Assembly: GCA_950295325.1 (NCBI GenBank)
Contig: OX485808.1
Span: 7,130,501 to 7,194,500, forward strand
Direction: 5' to 3'
DNA from: Polytrichum commune
Lineage: Eukaryota; Streptophyta; Polytrichopsida; Polytrichales; Polytrichaceae
Length of the DNA stretch: 64,000 nucleotides
Shown here: positions 46,161 to 57,678 of the stretch, piece after piece
Numbering within the stretch: the stretch's first letter is position 1
How the letters are laid out: every line of letters starts with the position of its first letter
Position numbers and translations under genes: made by a program
Notes under the pieces: generated by a model
Told to the model about the DNA's origin: nothing
The model's input: the letters and a program-made list of their open reading frames with translations, nothing else
Databases searched by the model: none

Positions 46161-48083
46161 GCAGGAGGAGGAACAGAGGAGAGGGAAGGAGGAGGAGAAT
46201 GAGCACGAGGACGACAATGGTGGGGCTAACTTAATAAGTCTTAAGCTTACATACTATGAAGGGGATGATGCACGTTGATACTTAAGGCTGGCTGATTGGG
46301 ACTCAGGAGGAGGCGTTTATAAAGCATTAGGATTCACGCAGGACCTTATCTGCTCCGAACTGCTCTCCCTTTGTGTTCGGAAGAGCAGGTGAGATCTCGT
46401 TCTGAAATTCATTGACAGAACAACTCGAGGCAGGAAAAACTTCCAATCGTGGTCGACAGCGTTTCTAGGGGGCCGGCATCCACCGTGGAAGCCTAGCCTC
46501 ATCAGCCGCCTACAAATTCTTCTAATCCATCATAAGTAGTACAGAGTCTACTTACTTACCTGCTCAGGCTATCATATCAATAGACTATCATAGCCTGCCT
46601 GCCTATTAGTCGGAATTCGTCAAATTCCTGCAACTTGGATGTCAGAGATGGCCTGCATGGCATTTTCATTCGTGGCACATCACTGCTTTCTTTATCTGCC
46701 TCGTTTAGGGGTTTCCCAACTCATCATTCACATAAACGACATCTGTGACCACTTATTATTACCCTATAACAACAGGAGTAAGTCCACCTTGCTTTTACCC
46801 AGACTTTCTCCTTTGATGGTGGCAGGTAAGTTCGGACAAAGTGTCACACAGAAATATGATCTAATAATAGAACACAACAAAAGAGGCATATTCTCGAAGG
46901 TAGCAAACCCCACATCCTTCAATGCCAACAGAGTAGGTATTATTTGGGGGATTTCGAAATAGCCTCGGTGGTTAAGTTAAGGAGCAACAATTTTTTTTGG
47001 TCTAAAAATACCTTGGGCAAAGCTCCCTTACCTGTCACTTCACATGTCGTCGTTCACACGAGAACGAATAGAAGAGAGAAATATTGGAATTTGGGTGTGA
47101 CAGAAGAGGTGGCACCGATGATGATGTGACGCCATCATGCTGGTGTGGAGATCATCACCCAATCGTTTCATTTCTGGTCAACTAGTTTCGGGCATGCTCC
47201 TCCAGGTTCTTCATCTGCCAACCTTTGTACTTTTGGAAGAATGGATGGATTTCAATGGCGACTGCATGATGACTAGAGTCGCTTATCTCTCTGGTTGCGA
47301 CTGTAGCTCATTGTTGATGTTGATTTTTGTCGTGGGTCGCGGCAGTTGGCGTCAAGTGCACTTTCTGTGTTTTTTGGGTGATCGCTCCACAATCCTGCCG
47401 AATGGATCTGCTAAACCCTTTTTCACTCGTACTTAGAAATTGTGTGCCCACCCAATTCCTCCTTTAAAGTTCCCTTCTAACATGCTAGTCCTGTACCTTA
47501 ACCGTTGGTTTTGGCCCTTTTCTTTAGCACTTTGTATCCTTCTTATTCGACATTGCGGCACACAATTAGGGGTCCAGAGTTCAGAATAAATCAGAAGTAT
47601 TTCTTTTCAAATGAATGGCTATAGCGAGTGAATTGGGTATTGTACAGTTTGGGTTATTTTTAGGGTTGGAGAAATTCCCAGGAGCTTAAAATTCTTCAAT
47701 CGTCAGCGATGCGCGGCTTATCAACCGCCCTCTTTCTTGTAACGTCCTTATTTTGCTTCTCACAAAGGTTTGGGGTTCAATGATGCTGAAAACGAACCAG
47801 CTCCGGGAGTTTTGCAATGCGTGTGATTCTAGTCATAAGTCCAAACACTAAACCCTCACTGCCAGTTACTTAACATGTTCTCTTTCTCCCTTGCTCAGAA
47901 AAAAAGAAAAGAAAGAAAAACAAGAAACAGAAAACTCCGACAGTCTTGTCAGTAAGAAGCCAACACAGAAGTGGTGGGAGGGAATTCTGTTGAAACTCTG
48001 AATGTCACTCAAATTCTAAAGCTTTAAGAATCATTGAAGCTGGAGCCGATTCCTGAACAGGCATGAGTGACTTCCTCCTGTTG
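46161..48083. other. Divergent intergenic region between the amidotransferase and Nudix genes
   Basis: This interval should hold the promoters of both divergent genes. One plus-strand frame from ATG at 46639 runs into good donor sites (GTAAGT at 46778 and 46826). It could be a 5' exon of the Nudix gene, but neither donor is in phase with the acceptors seen near 48437-48452. No other gene is supported. Confidence 0.4.
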
Positions 48084-48408
48084 CAATTCCCTATCCTCCC
48101 TTCAGGAACCTGAATGGGTGATTATGTTACCTGACTGTTTACCAGTTTTGATTTGGCAAATTGGGACAAAAGGCATCACAGAATTGGCGATTGCAAACCC
48201 TCCCATCAGGAACCTAAATGGGTCAACATGTGGCATTGTAGGTTGTCTATGATTGTTAACCAGTTTTGATTTCCAAATTAGGACTAAGTCCATCACAGAC
48301 TTTGCGATTGCAAATCCTCCCATCAGGAACCTAAATGGGTCACCGTGTGCCATTGTAGGTTGTTTATGATTGTTAACCAGTTTTGATTTCCAAATCGGGA
48401 CTAAAAGT
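48084..48408. repeat. ~117-bp tandem array 5' of the Nudix gene
   Basis: Nearly three units. CCTCCC(A/T)TCAGGAACCT recurs at 48095, 48199 and 48316, with GGGTCA, CATTGTAGGTTGT and TTAACCAGTTTTGATTTCC in step. Unit 1 is ~104 bp and unit 2 is 117 bp. The array ends ~225 bp before the first in-frame ATG of the Nudix gene. Confidence 0.8.
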
Positions 48409-48632
48409 GAGTGAGTGAGTGACTGGCTGGCTGGCAGAAGGGCCTGAGCAGTGCATTATTGACCACAACATTCATCTCAAAGCCAAGGACCAGTAATTCT
48501 GTGAAGAAGGCGTGGGTGTCTTTGCTAACCTTCAACACCAAGATTGGCGTGGTCCAGGCATCGAGCAGTATTTACAAGAATTTTCAAATAATTAATCAAG
48601 GATCCCCAAATTCAAGAGCGTGGATAACTAGT

Positions 48633-51600
48633 ATGGCTTGTAAAGAAGGGTACCGAGGACATCAGGATGCTAATGGACAATTCACAGTTGACATTGGCGG
48701 GAAATATGTTGAAGTTGTTGGAGCTCCAGGAGTCTCTGAGGATCAAATCAGGTATACAACTTCACCCATGGATTTGCTCAAACATTGAAAACCCTGCAGA
48801 CTTTGATCCAAAGATCATTTCTTTTCTTTCCAATTGGCATATAATTGATTCACTATAGAAATTTTATCTTCGAATGTGTTATTCTAATTGCTGTATGATG
48901 CAATCTTACAGGAAAGCAATTGATTCAAGCCCATTCCAACAATGGTTGGAATACATGAAGGGACCATCAGGTATTCTTACCTTGGGGGGGAGCGGGGGCG
49001 CTCGCTGCTCTCTTAACAAAATTCTCATTCAGGTTTGAAACTATATCAATAAACTTGATTCTGGAGTTCAGTGTGAATTTTTAAAATGGTGTGGACTATC
49101 AGCTTGAGATTGTTGGAGTTTAAGGGTTTTTAAGGGTTTGAAGCATATCTGCAGATTTACCCTAGCTCCCAGGATAGGTAGGTTTAAGAAAAGAATAGTA
49201 TGTAAGATTTGTTTGTGATGGCGTCGATTTTGAAGCCTGTGAGATTCGATAGTGATCAAATTTCTAATGAGCTTCGTGGCTTTTGGAGCAGAGTGTTGAC
49301 ATGTTTGGGCAGCGTGTTGGCTTTGTGAAGTTCAAAGCAGAAGTTGTGGATGATTTATCCGGTGCCAAAGTACAGCTTTCTTCGGATCTCTGACTTTAAA
49401 AATATATATTGTTCACCAGTTGATTTGTTTGATTTGTTTCCGGCCTCTAGACCACTACCTACACTCATGTTTGAAAGCACAAAGTTTGCTATTACCTAAG
49501 GTCCACTAATAAACAGCAGAACCATCTTGCCCTTCTCATCTTATAGTTATTTTTTGTGAATTCATGTCCTCTTCTCTCATAGCTAGATCACTACACAAGT
49601 TATTCGTGCAATTTTTCTGTTTGCATGATTGCCCTCTAAACTCTCAATTGTTGTCAAAGCAGCTGCCGGGAATAGTGTTTGCAAGGGGTGGTGCAGTTGG
49701 AATCCTCATGTTGCTGGAGTGCAACAACGTAAAGTATGCAGTTCTCACCGAACAGGTAAATGCAAAACACGTTACTTTCAGGCATGGTTTAATTTGGAAT
49801 AAAATTCTTCAAATCTTTTATCTGAGCTGTTATTGCTGCTCTAGAATGTTAGTGCCTGTCTATAACTTTGCCTTTAAGTTTGGGTATGGCAAGTGTGGTC
49901 TTCAAGCAGGAACAGTTGATGAAATTCGGTGTTACCACATTCTACAACTGGTTGGATCCTACAAGTTGGTGTATCCAGTTGTCTATCTAAATACTGAAAC
50001 CACCAGTGCTATGGTATTATAAAATTTCTCATCTACAATTTTAGGAAGATCTTGAACGGCTGTGGGTTCAGGATCTAGGGTTTAGCAAGATGTCGAGCTG
50101 CCATATTGTGGACCTGATGAGTTTGTATAACTGAAACAACATTGAATTGGTATGGTTCAAGGGGTGGCTTAAACCCAAGGCCTTTACCCAGATCCCATGG
50201 GAACTTTGCTAAGCCACCTAAGGCCAGATAGATACTTGGATGGGTGACCTTCCTGGCACTTGATTTCCGGTGCACCCTACCCCATATATGGTCCACCCAA
50301 TCAAAGTGGAGGTATCCAGTCGAACCGGATATTTTCAACCAACCATATGGGAACCTAGGGACTTGCCCTTGGGGAAGATAGGTGTCCGTGCCTATTTGAG
50401 GTGTTCACCTTCTAAAGGAGGCAATTGTCTTCAAGAGCCTTCTAATTCTCGCAATGCCCATGTTAGGATAACATGCACACTTTGACCATCTCGAAATTGT
50501 AGCAACACAATAATTCACGCCGGTGGCAATGTCGGAGTCATCTTTCTTTTCTGGTATGATTCTTGTTAGGATTTTGCAACAGAAGAGTCTGAACATTCTT
50601 GCATTTGACTTGGCTTAGGCACGTGTTCCTGTTGGAAGAACTATCTTAGAACTTCCAGCTGGTATGCTCGATGACAAAGTGGGTGATTTCGTTGGGACGG
50701 CTGCAGATGAGGTATGTTCACGTGAACTTCTTACAACCTTTTTTGGTCCTTGTTAGGGGCACTTCACACTAAAGCTTGAGGTTTTGTGACCATTGATATC
50801 AAAAATCTCTCATTTGTGGAAAATGCCAAGACTGTCCCACTTCACTTTACACTAGAGCTTGAGGGCCTAAGTGACCAAGGAAGTTTTAATGGTAGAACAA
50901 ATTCACATGGAGTCCTACATGGCACGCAATGAATTTGTTTCATGGTCTACCAGATTTTGCGTCAAGCCCACCTCAAAGAAGTGGGTTTAACACAAAATCA
51001 AGCGACCATGACAATTCATTTTCTCACAACCCTTGATTTATTAGAAGCTTATTATGTAGAAGGCCCACATGAATAGGATGGTATTGAAATAGCATTCGGT
51101 TGAGAACATGGTTGCGTATGTCTTTACACTGCATTTGAAGGCCTGTGACCAGTTGTCTATGGTATGGCCTTTGGATGAGTTCAAGGGCCCTGACAAGTTC
51201 ATGGTCCTGGCCATTGGCAATAGTGTAAAGTGGCCCTCAGATGCCATCGTTGCAGGTGGGCCTATCTAATTGCTACCTAGATAGATTGCGGGTGCATATT
51301 TTTTCATTGTGCATTTTCAATCACCCTCTAGTTTTGTGATTCAGTATTGATATGATTCAATGATCCAATTTAAAACTCTGAAGCTGTATGGCAACAGGTG
51401 GCAGAAGAGACTGGTATTCACATCAAAACATCAGATCTAGTTGACCTCACAGCACTTATGAACGAGTCCACAGGCCGCAAAATGTTCCCATCACCGGTAA
51501 TGTCTTTGTACAATGATATTACAACTCCCAGCCAAACTTTTGAGGACGAGCTAGTGTATAAACGGGTATCAAAATAAAATAAATTGTCATATTTCACTGC

Positions 51601-52592
51601 ATGAATGATGTTGATCACATTACTATTAGAAGTCTTATGCATAATTTAGTCCGCCTGGTGTAACTCTACTGCTGGTATGAAAGTGCTACAAGTCGTGTGG
51701 TGAGAATATGTTCTACTTTATTTTCTGTCATCCTTGTGAAATATTTTACTGTAAAGTAGGAACCAACAAAAGATTGGACCCTCTCATTTTGCAACACTAA
51801 AAGGGTTTTAATTGTGAGAGTTTTGGTATGAGCAGGGTGGTAGTGATGAGGATATTACTCTATTCCTCTATCGTGGATATGTCAAGCAAGAGGTGTGCAT
51901 TTATGACAACTCTACTCATCATTTGAGAAGTTACCAACTGGTCATGTTTGGTGTCTAAATTGACTCTTTATTATATTCCTCCTATTATTGCACATTAATC
52001 TATTGTATGTTGCGTATTATTGGACAACAATCATTCTTTTCTGGATCACATAATGGTTGGTTATTCCTTTGTAAGTTAACCCCTGAACGCTTTTAGCATG
52101 TTTATTTCAATTGTGTTTTCTCTCTTTGTATTGGAGGATATGGAATCTTCATCAAACTTTTTTCAAGTTACTTTGGGTAGGTACTAAGAAGAATAACCTT
52201 ACAAGAAAACAAGCTATCACTATCTACCAAAAAGTCACATCAGAATCTATATTCACATTGTACAGTTTCAAAATATCATAATGTATGAGAGGCCCTAATC
52301 AATCTCCAAAAGCGTCTAGGGTTGAGGAGATTCGAGATGGATGGTGCTGATATTTATGTGATTGAATTTTGGGGGGGGAGGATATGTGCAGGTAATTGAC
52401 TCTTTACATGGACAAGAGACAGGCCTAAGAGACAGTGGGGAACTCATTAAGGTCCACGTCATACCATATGACACACTTTGGTGTTCTACTCCTGACTCAA
52501 AGGCCCTGGCTGCCATTGCGCTGTATGAAACAGCCCTTCGTTTAGGACTGCTCCCTGCTCCTCCAAATGCCGCTGAGCTCTCTCAATTATAA
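48633..52592 (+). CDS. NUDT14: Plastid Nudix hydrolase, NUDT14-type ADP-sugar diphosphatase
   Basis: Eight exons: 48633-48751, 48912-49032, 49292-49369, 49663-49755, 50619-50711, 51398-51496, 51836-51892, 52392-52592. All introns are GT-AG and the phases agree, giving 286 residues from Met48633. The family hydrolyses ADP-glucose and ADP-ribose to AMP and sugar phosphate. Order of motifs: APGVSEDQIRKAID, an 80-residue N-terminal part, LPGIVFARGGAVGILMLLE, AVLTEQ, then the Nudix box at 152-175 (ELPAGMLDDKVGDFVGTAAD, then EVAEETGI), SPGGSDEDITLFLYRG across the exon 6/7 junction, and ETGLRDSGELIKVHVIPY. The metal-binding glutamates E168, E171 and E172 are present. The consensus Arg before E168 is Asp167. 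The frame stays open upstream to 48423 with transit-peptide-like composition but no ATG, so the true start may lie in an upstream exon. Intron 4 (863 bp) contains a 5S rRNA-like sequence. Confidence 0.92.
50160..50278 (+). pseudogene. 5S rRNA-like sequence in Nudix intron 4
   Basis: About 119 bp aligns along the full length of plant 5S rRNA: the opening GGGGTGGCTTAAACCC, then AGATCCCATGGGAACTT (5S: GGATCCCATCAGAACT), the A-box region GCTAAGCCACCTAAGG, the C-box TTGGATGGGTGACCTTCCTGG (nearly exact) and the closing GGTGCACCC. Many substitutions elsewhere rule out a working rRNA gene. It could be a pseudogene, a 5S-derived SINE, or part of a Cassandra-type TRIM element, whose LTRs carry 5S sequence. 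Confidence 0.75.
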
Positions 52593-52639
52593 AATCACTT
52601 TGGCAGCATGCATTCCCATGTTTTTGTTCAACACATCTG

Positions 52640-53045
52640 GAACCAGTGTATGTCCTAAGGTAGACGTGTGTTATTTGGATACCTTTCTCTCTGCCACCCA
52701 CTTCTCGTAGGATATGAAACACGCAATAAGTGTGAGATGTTAGCAAACCCAAAACATGCCTATAGCCATTTGCCTCATAATTTTTGGAGCTCATATGAAA
52801 ATCAATAAATCTTATTGATTATCAAAGTGAATACTCTCATGCTCATTAGTGGTCACACAAGATCCCCCAATCATGTTGATTATTGAGCCTAGAATGGTAT
52901 TTTGAGCACGTAGTGCAATCTCTTTTGAACACGTGTTTTGGGTGTCCATTCTTAGATCCACACCTAACCACATACCATACAAATATAGGTGTCCAGATTA
53001 TTGCTTTTGTTGGAAATAGGCACATCTACCTTATGCACTTCGATG
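52640..53045. repeat. Repeat family F, copy 2
   Basis: Colinear with 33985-34345 (CACTTCTCGTAGGATATGAAAC, AGTGCAATCTCTTTTGAACAC, GTGTCCATTCTTAGATCC). The ends AAGGTAGACGTG and CACATCTACCTT form a short inverted repeat. It lies ~50 bp after the Nudix stop codon, so it may be in the 3'UTR. Confidence 0.6.
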
Positions 53046-53342
53046 ATTTTGCCCTTCAGCTTCTCATCATTGTGTAGTCAAGTGTGGAATTCATGTTACA
53101 ACAATTGTCCACAGATGTTCACAGATTGCTGAACAGGGTAGAGACACAGAACAAAAGTCTTGTACTGTAATGCTGTAGTGATGTGTTCAGGGAGATTGTG
53201 AGTATTGTACATTCCAGAGTTGAAAAACATTACGTGGAGCTTTGTCTGTTTGCATTAATCAGTGTTGGAACAGGCACTCGATTCCAAAGTAACCTTTCCA
53301 CACTTGATTCACAAGTTTCTGTTTGCAAATTGAAGTGAGTGT

Positions 53343-53660
53343 AAGGTATGCCAGGTGTTATTCAGTGACTCTCCTAATTGGACACCTATATTTGATTGGT
53401 GTGTGGTTAGGGAGGATCAAAGAACAAACACCATAGAGACTATGTCGCTGAATTTTCTTAACTTCTCCACACTCAACAATTGGGAGGACTTATGTATTTA
53501 GGTAAAGAATCAATAAGCATGCACTTCCAAGGCTCAATTTTAGTTTGGTGGTTGATGATGTTTCATCATAGGTTAATGTAACACAAATTTGAAGACATAA
53601 ATTAGATCAATAGAAGATGAAGAACAAGAAAAACTAATTGAATAGCACCCACAATTAAGG
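53343..53660 (+). mobile_element. MITE family B, copy 4
   Basis: It begins AAGGTATGCCAGGTGTTATT and contains TTTGATTGGTGTGTGG and GGATCAAAGAACAAACACC. The right end is degraded (ATAGCACCCACAATTAAGG). Confidence 0.6.
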
Positions 53661-53712
53661 GGTAGAGGAAGAACTAGGTCATTGCAAGTATACAAAAAAA
53701 AATGGGAGACCT

Positions 53713-53812
53713 TAAGGTTCATATACCTAAAACCAACACTTCGTACTCTAACCATATCATAACAATGGTACATGATGTTGGTTCTAGGTTGTGTGTTGGC
53801 TTTGTAAATGCC
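53713..53812. mobile_element. Short hairpin MITE, copy 3
   Basis: ATATACCTAAAACCAACAC at the left pairs with GATGTTGGTTCTAGGTTGTG at the right, as in the 3707 and 11449 elements. ~100 bp. Confidence 0.5.
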
Positions 53813-55156
53813 TATTTTAATCCTTGAATTCCTATTAAGCCAAAAAGTGATAGCAAGCAATTCCAAAGATAATTTTCCCCAGGTCAATTTGTGTTTTCTT
53901 AGTTTTTTATTGCACTTGGAATTGACAAAGTTCTACACCATTCCAAATAAACCAACTTATTTTACTTTAGTTTTTATTAATAAACGATTTAAATGGACCT
54001 CCAAGTGGTTGGAATACTTGTTTTTGTCTTTGTTGCAATTTGAGGAGGAAAAGTGACATGATTATTTTTTTACCTATCAGGTTATTAAACCCATACACCA
54101 AGTGATTTCAATTCATCTTAGAATCCTAACTATTTTAGGAGGTAAAATGCCCCTAGCATAATTATGCCCAGATCAAGATAACGTTCCCTATTCCAACCAT
54201 ATCCTTATTCCGGCTGTATGGATGTAGTCCAAGATTCACTCTAGGATTCACTTCCATCACATGTCAACTTCAAATTGAAAAGTCTCTAAATTATATTTTA
54301 TGACAAATTATTAATCCTCTGCAATCACCAAGCTTCTAGGGCTCAAGTGCCAAAACATCCAAATGCTTACTACATCCTCAGATTTTGGAGGGAGAGGTGA
54401 GTATTAATATCTTTAGGATGTGTGCTCAAAATCTACCTAATTTTGTGGTTTGTCGAGGGAGAGAAACAACAGGACGCAAGGGATAGCAGACAATCCTCAC
54501 TGAGTAGTGACAAGTGAGAGTAATCCAATGATGCTTGATGGCAGATCCTACCAGGCTTTTCAAAATCGAGTGATTGTTTACAGAAATTGAACAAGTATTA
54601 GAATTGTAAAAAATGAAGTTGTTCTTGATGAGGGAGTGAGTAGCATGAACCCAAGAATTTCTGTACTAAAACTGCCCCAATGAACCCTAAATCCTAGGTT
54701 CAATGTCCACTCAGAAAGTGTATATTTAGTGCTAGTGTAGAGTTTGCTACTTTCACACCATATGAATTTGGATCATGAGACAACAGTGGTTATTACAATA
54801 ACTCGTGGAATGGTTAATAATCTGCACCTCAGGTCCACAAGAATCCGGGTTACTCTTCTAGCTAATGTATTGTCCACTTAAAAAATGTTTGCAACAGAAT
54901 GATCTCAAATAGTAGTTTAGTCGATGAGGAGACACCCATGGCATTGGCCTACACATTCTTGCTACTTTGCTAGAGGCCCAAAAGATTGGAATACTTCCAA
55001 TCACGTTCACAGACACCAGATTATTCATTGCAACACAGACGCAACAACAGGGTGCCAGCCATCTCCAGTGTTGATTTTGGACTTGAAAAAAGAATTGTCA
55101 TTAATAAAGACCAAAACATGTATCGAGCTCTACCTAAAGTACAAGCATTAAAAAAC
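53813..55156. other. Intergenic between Nudix and RPL6
   Basis: No gene or strong repeat seen. The convergent genes end at 52592 (+) and 55157 (-). The 3'UTR of RPL6 should occupy the last few hundred bases. Confidence 0.45.
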
Positions 55157-57678
55157 CTACTTCTTCTTGCCAACCTTACCCTCCTTCCGTCGGATAACCT
55201 CATCAGAGTACTTAATACCTTTGCCCTTGTAGGGTTCGGGTGGCCTCCAGGACCGGATTGCTGCAGAGAAATCACCTACAGCACACTTATCTTTCCCCGA
55301 GATAGTCAACTTGGTGTTCTCTTCCACCTTTACAGTGATGAATTCGGGGATAGGCATGCGTACTTGATGTGAGAACCCCAAGTTAAGTGCCAATTCATTC
55401 TTGTCTACGGCTGCCCTGTATCCAACACCAATAAGCTGAAGCTTCTTCTGGAAACCCTTGCTGACACCTACTACCATGTTGTCAGTCAAAGTCCTGGTAC
55501 ACACACACACACAAGGTTTATGAGACCTCATCCTAATGTAAAATCTCACACCCAGGCCATAGAATTGCCACATTTTGTTTGATATCCACCAACTACAGAC
55601 AATATACATCCTTGTGAGTATCAGATGTTCAAACGACACTTACAGATGAAGGTAACCGGAATACAATACAATTCAAGAGAGGTAGTCAAACTAAAGTTAT
55701 TAGGGTTACATGCACAATGCAAAGCAACCAAAAGGAAGTAAACCAGAAATAAGAATGAAATTGAAAACAAATCACACATGCGGCAATAGCCAAATGGTGG
55801 CAAGCCATTTGACCAGGGGCCATTCACAACAAGGAACGTCATCCTTGTGTGGAATCTCACATTGCATGCCACATTTCGGTCAACATCTACCAGCTACGGA
55901 CCAGCAGGTTTATAATTACCAACCGAACCATGAAAACAGAAGGAACTGTGAGCATGAGGGTGAACTTAGAGGCTAACTGGTTCAAACACCGCCTTCTTAA
56001 CATCACAAGTATGATAACCGACATGAGGTCAACTATGAGTTTTACCCAGTTGCCTTCACGAGACACAGGAGAGGAGAGTGGGACATCTAATGAGGAAGAA
56101 TCGATCTAGCATTGTTCTTTCATATTTTCTGGCTATTAGTACACCAAATGCAAGGTGATATGGTTATGAGACTCTTTAAGTCAGTGTGACTTTTCATCAG
56201 GAGTTGGTACTCTATGATTTTCCATTGGTTATTTTGCATACAAAATCCATAATTTTATTCCACTTGTGGTGCATCCTCAAAGGTAGTTTTGAAATTGAGT
56301 GAAGCGCAACATATTTGAGTTCATAGAGGGCCAAACTCATTTTAGCACCTCTTGGCATGCCAAAACGAGTTTGACCCTCAATGAACCAATATAGAATGTT
56401 CTTCTCCGTTCAAACATCCACACTACCTTCTAGCACATACCAAAAACTTACCAAACATGGAAGGTTGTGTATGCAAAACGACCAACTCCCAACAAAAGTT
56501 CCCTTGAATTGAAGCATAGCTCTAATATTATGGTTCTCACATTTCTAATCACAACCTCTGCAGCCACAGAAAGGGATTCGTGAATTCCCAACCAAGAAGA
56601 TAACGTCAAAGTAACACTAACCTGAAGAGACCGTGCATTTGACGAGCTCTCCTGGTTTCCAAAGCCCTTTCGACTGTGATAACCCCCTCGGCATTCTTGC
56701 TCAGCTTCACTTCACGAGGATAAGTGCGGGCAAGCTCCCCTAGCGGTCCTTTCACAGACAAGCTTTGTCCCTCCAGCGTCACAGTCACTCCCTTGGGCAC
56801 CTCAATCGGTGCCTTCCCAATCCTCGACTCCTTGCATTCTATTCTCAATGGGCCGCCCTTCGGTTGCACATGGTACGATGTCTCCGCAGCATTGTTCACA
56901 TTCAAAGCATCTCCCTGGAATCCACTCCGAAGACCACTACACAAACATCCACATAACAAAATCATCAACATCAAGTCATCCATTCATTCAAATTGTAGCC
57001 ATTCAGCGAATTGCCATGTAACAGGGCAAACCCAGTCCATAGGCCATGGCAAGGCGAAACAAATACAGCAAAATGCGCACAACAAGTCCACAATAAGGTT
57101 CGAATTGAGTTCTGAGGAGCAGGAGCAGAAGCGAAGGAATAACATCTCCCCCATTCACTCACATTGTTGCTATTGCCATACAACAGGGAGAACTCACTCC
57201 ATAGGCCATGGCGAGGCAAAACGAATGCACCAAATTACGCACAAAATTCCACAGCAAGGTTCGCATTCAGAAGACCAGAAGAAAAGCGAAGGAATAAAAC
57301 CTCCTCCACTCATTCACATTGTTGCCATTCGAATTCACATCCATACACATTCACACACATTTAAATTCCCATGAAACAGGGCAAACCTGGCTTCATGCGC
57401 CAAGGTAAGGCGAACAAATTACATCACAAAATGCAGGTATTTCCACAGGAAGGTTCGCTCGGGACACTGCGGGGCGGGGGCAAAGCAAACAAACAGAACC
57501 CCCTTCCCTCATTCAGCGAATTGCCAAGAACCGGGCGAACTCACTCCACAGGCCCTCGCAAGGCGAAAAGAAAACACCCAAATGCGCAGACAATTCCGTA
57601 GGAAGCCTTGATATCGGAGTCTAAAGGAAGACTAGAGTACCTGGAGACGGTGAAGAGGGAGCAAGCGAGGGACGCCAT
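55157..57678 (-). CDS. RPL6: Plastid 50S ribosomal protein uL6c
   Basis: Three exons on the minus strand: 57641-57678, 56622-56936 and 55157-55493, joined at GT-AG sites with consistent phase 2. Total 690 bases, 229 residues. The protein is part of the large subunit of the plastid ribosome, near the sarcin-ricin and factor-binding region. The first ~45 residues ([20 protein letters not shown] onward) are Ser-rich and basic, as in a stromal transit peptide. The mature part opens [12 protein letters not shown] and has [35 protein letters not shown] and [20 protein letters not shown]. It ends with the uL6 signature [20 protein letters not shown] and a Lys-rich tail. Intron 2 (1,128 bp) has a GT-repeat run just before its acceptor. 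Intron 1 (704 bp) is largely a tandem array. The length is close to that of known plastid uL6. Confidence 0.96.
57000..57610. repeat. ~155-190-bp tandem array in RPL6 intron 1
   Basis: Four degenerate units marked by AGGCCATGGCAAGGCGAA-like blocks at 57041, 57203, 57396 and 57550. ACAGGGCAAACC, AATGCGCACAA, CCACAG-AAGGTTCG and CATTCACATTGTTGC recur in step. The array fills most of the intron. It is not seen elsewhere in the window. Confidence 0.75.

Noticed and set aside
46639-46825. First exon of the Nudix gene carrying the transit peptide
   Set aside because: Good ATG and donor sites, but both donors are phase 1 and the acceptors near 48437-48452 need phase 0 or 2. Left as a possibility only.
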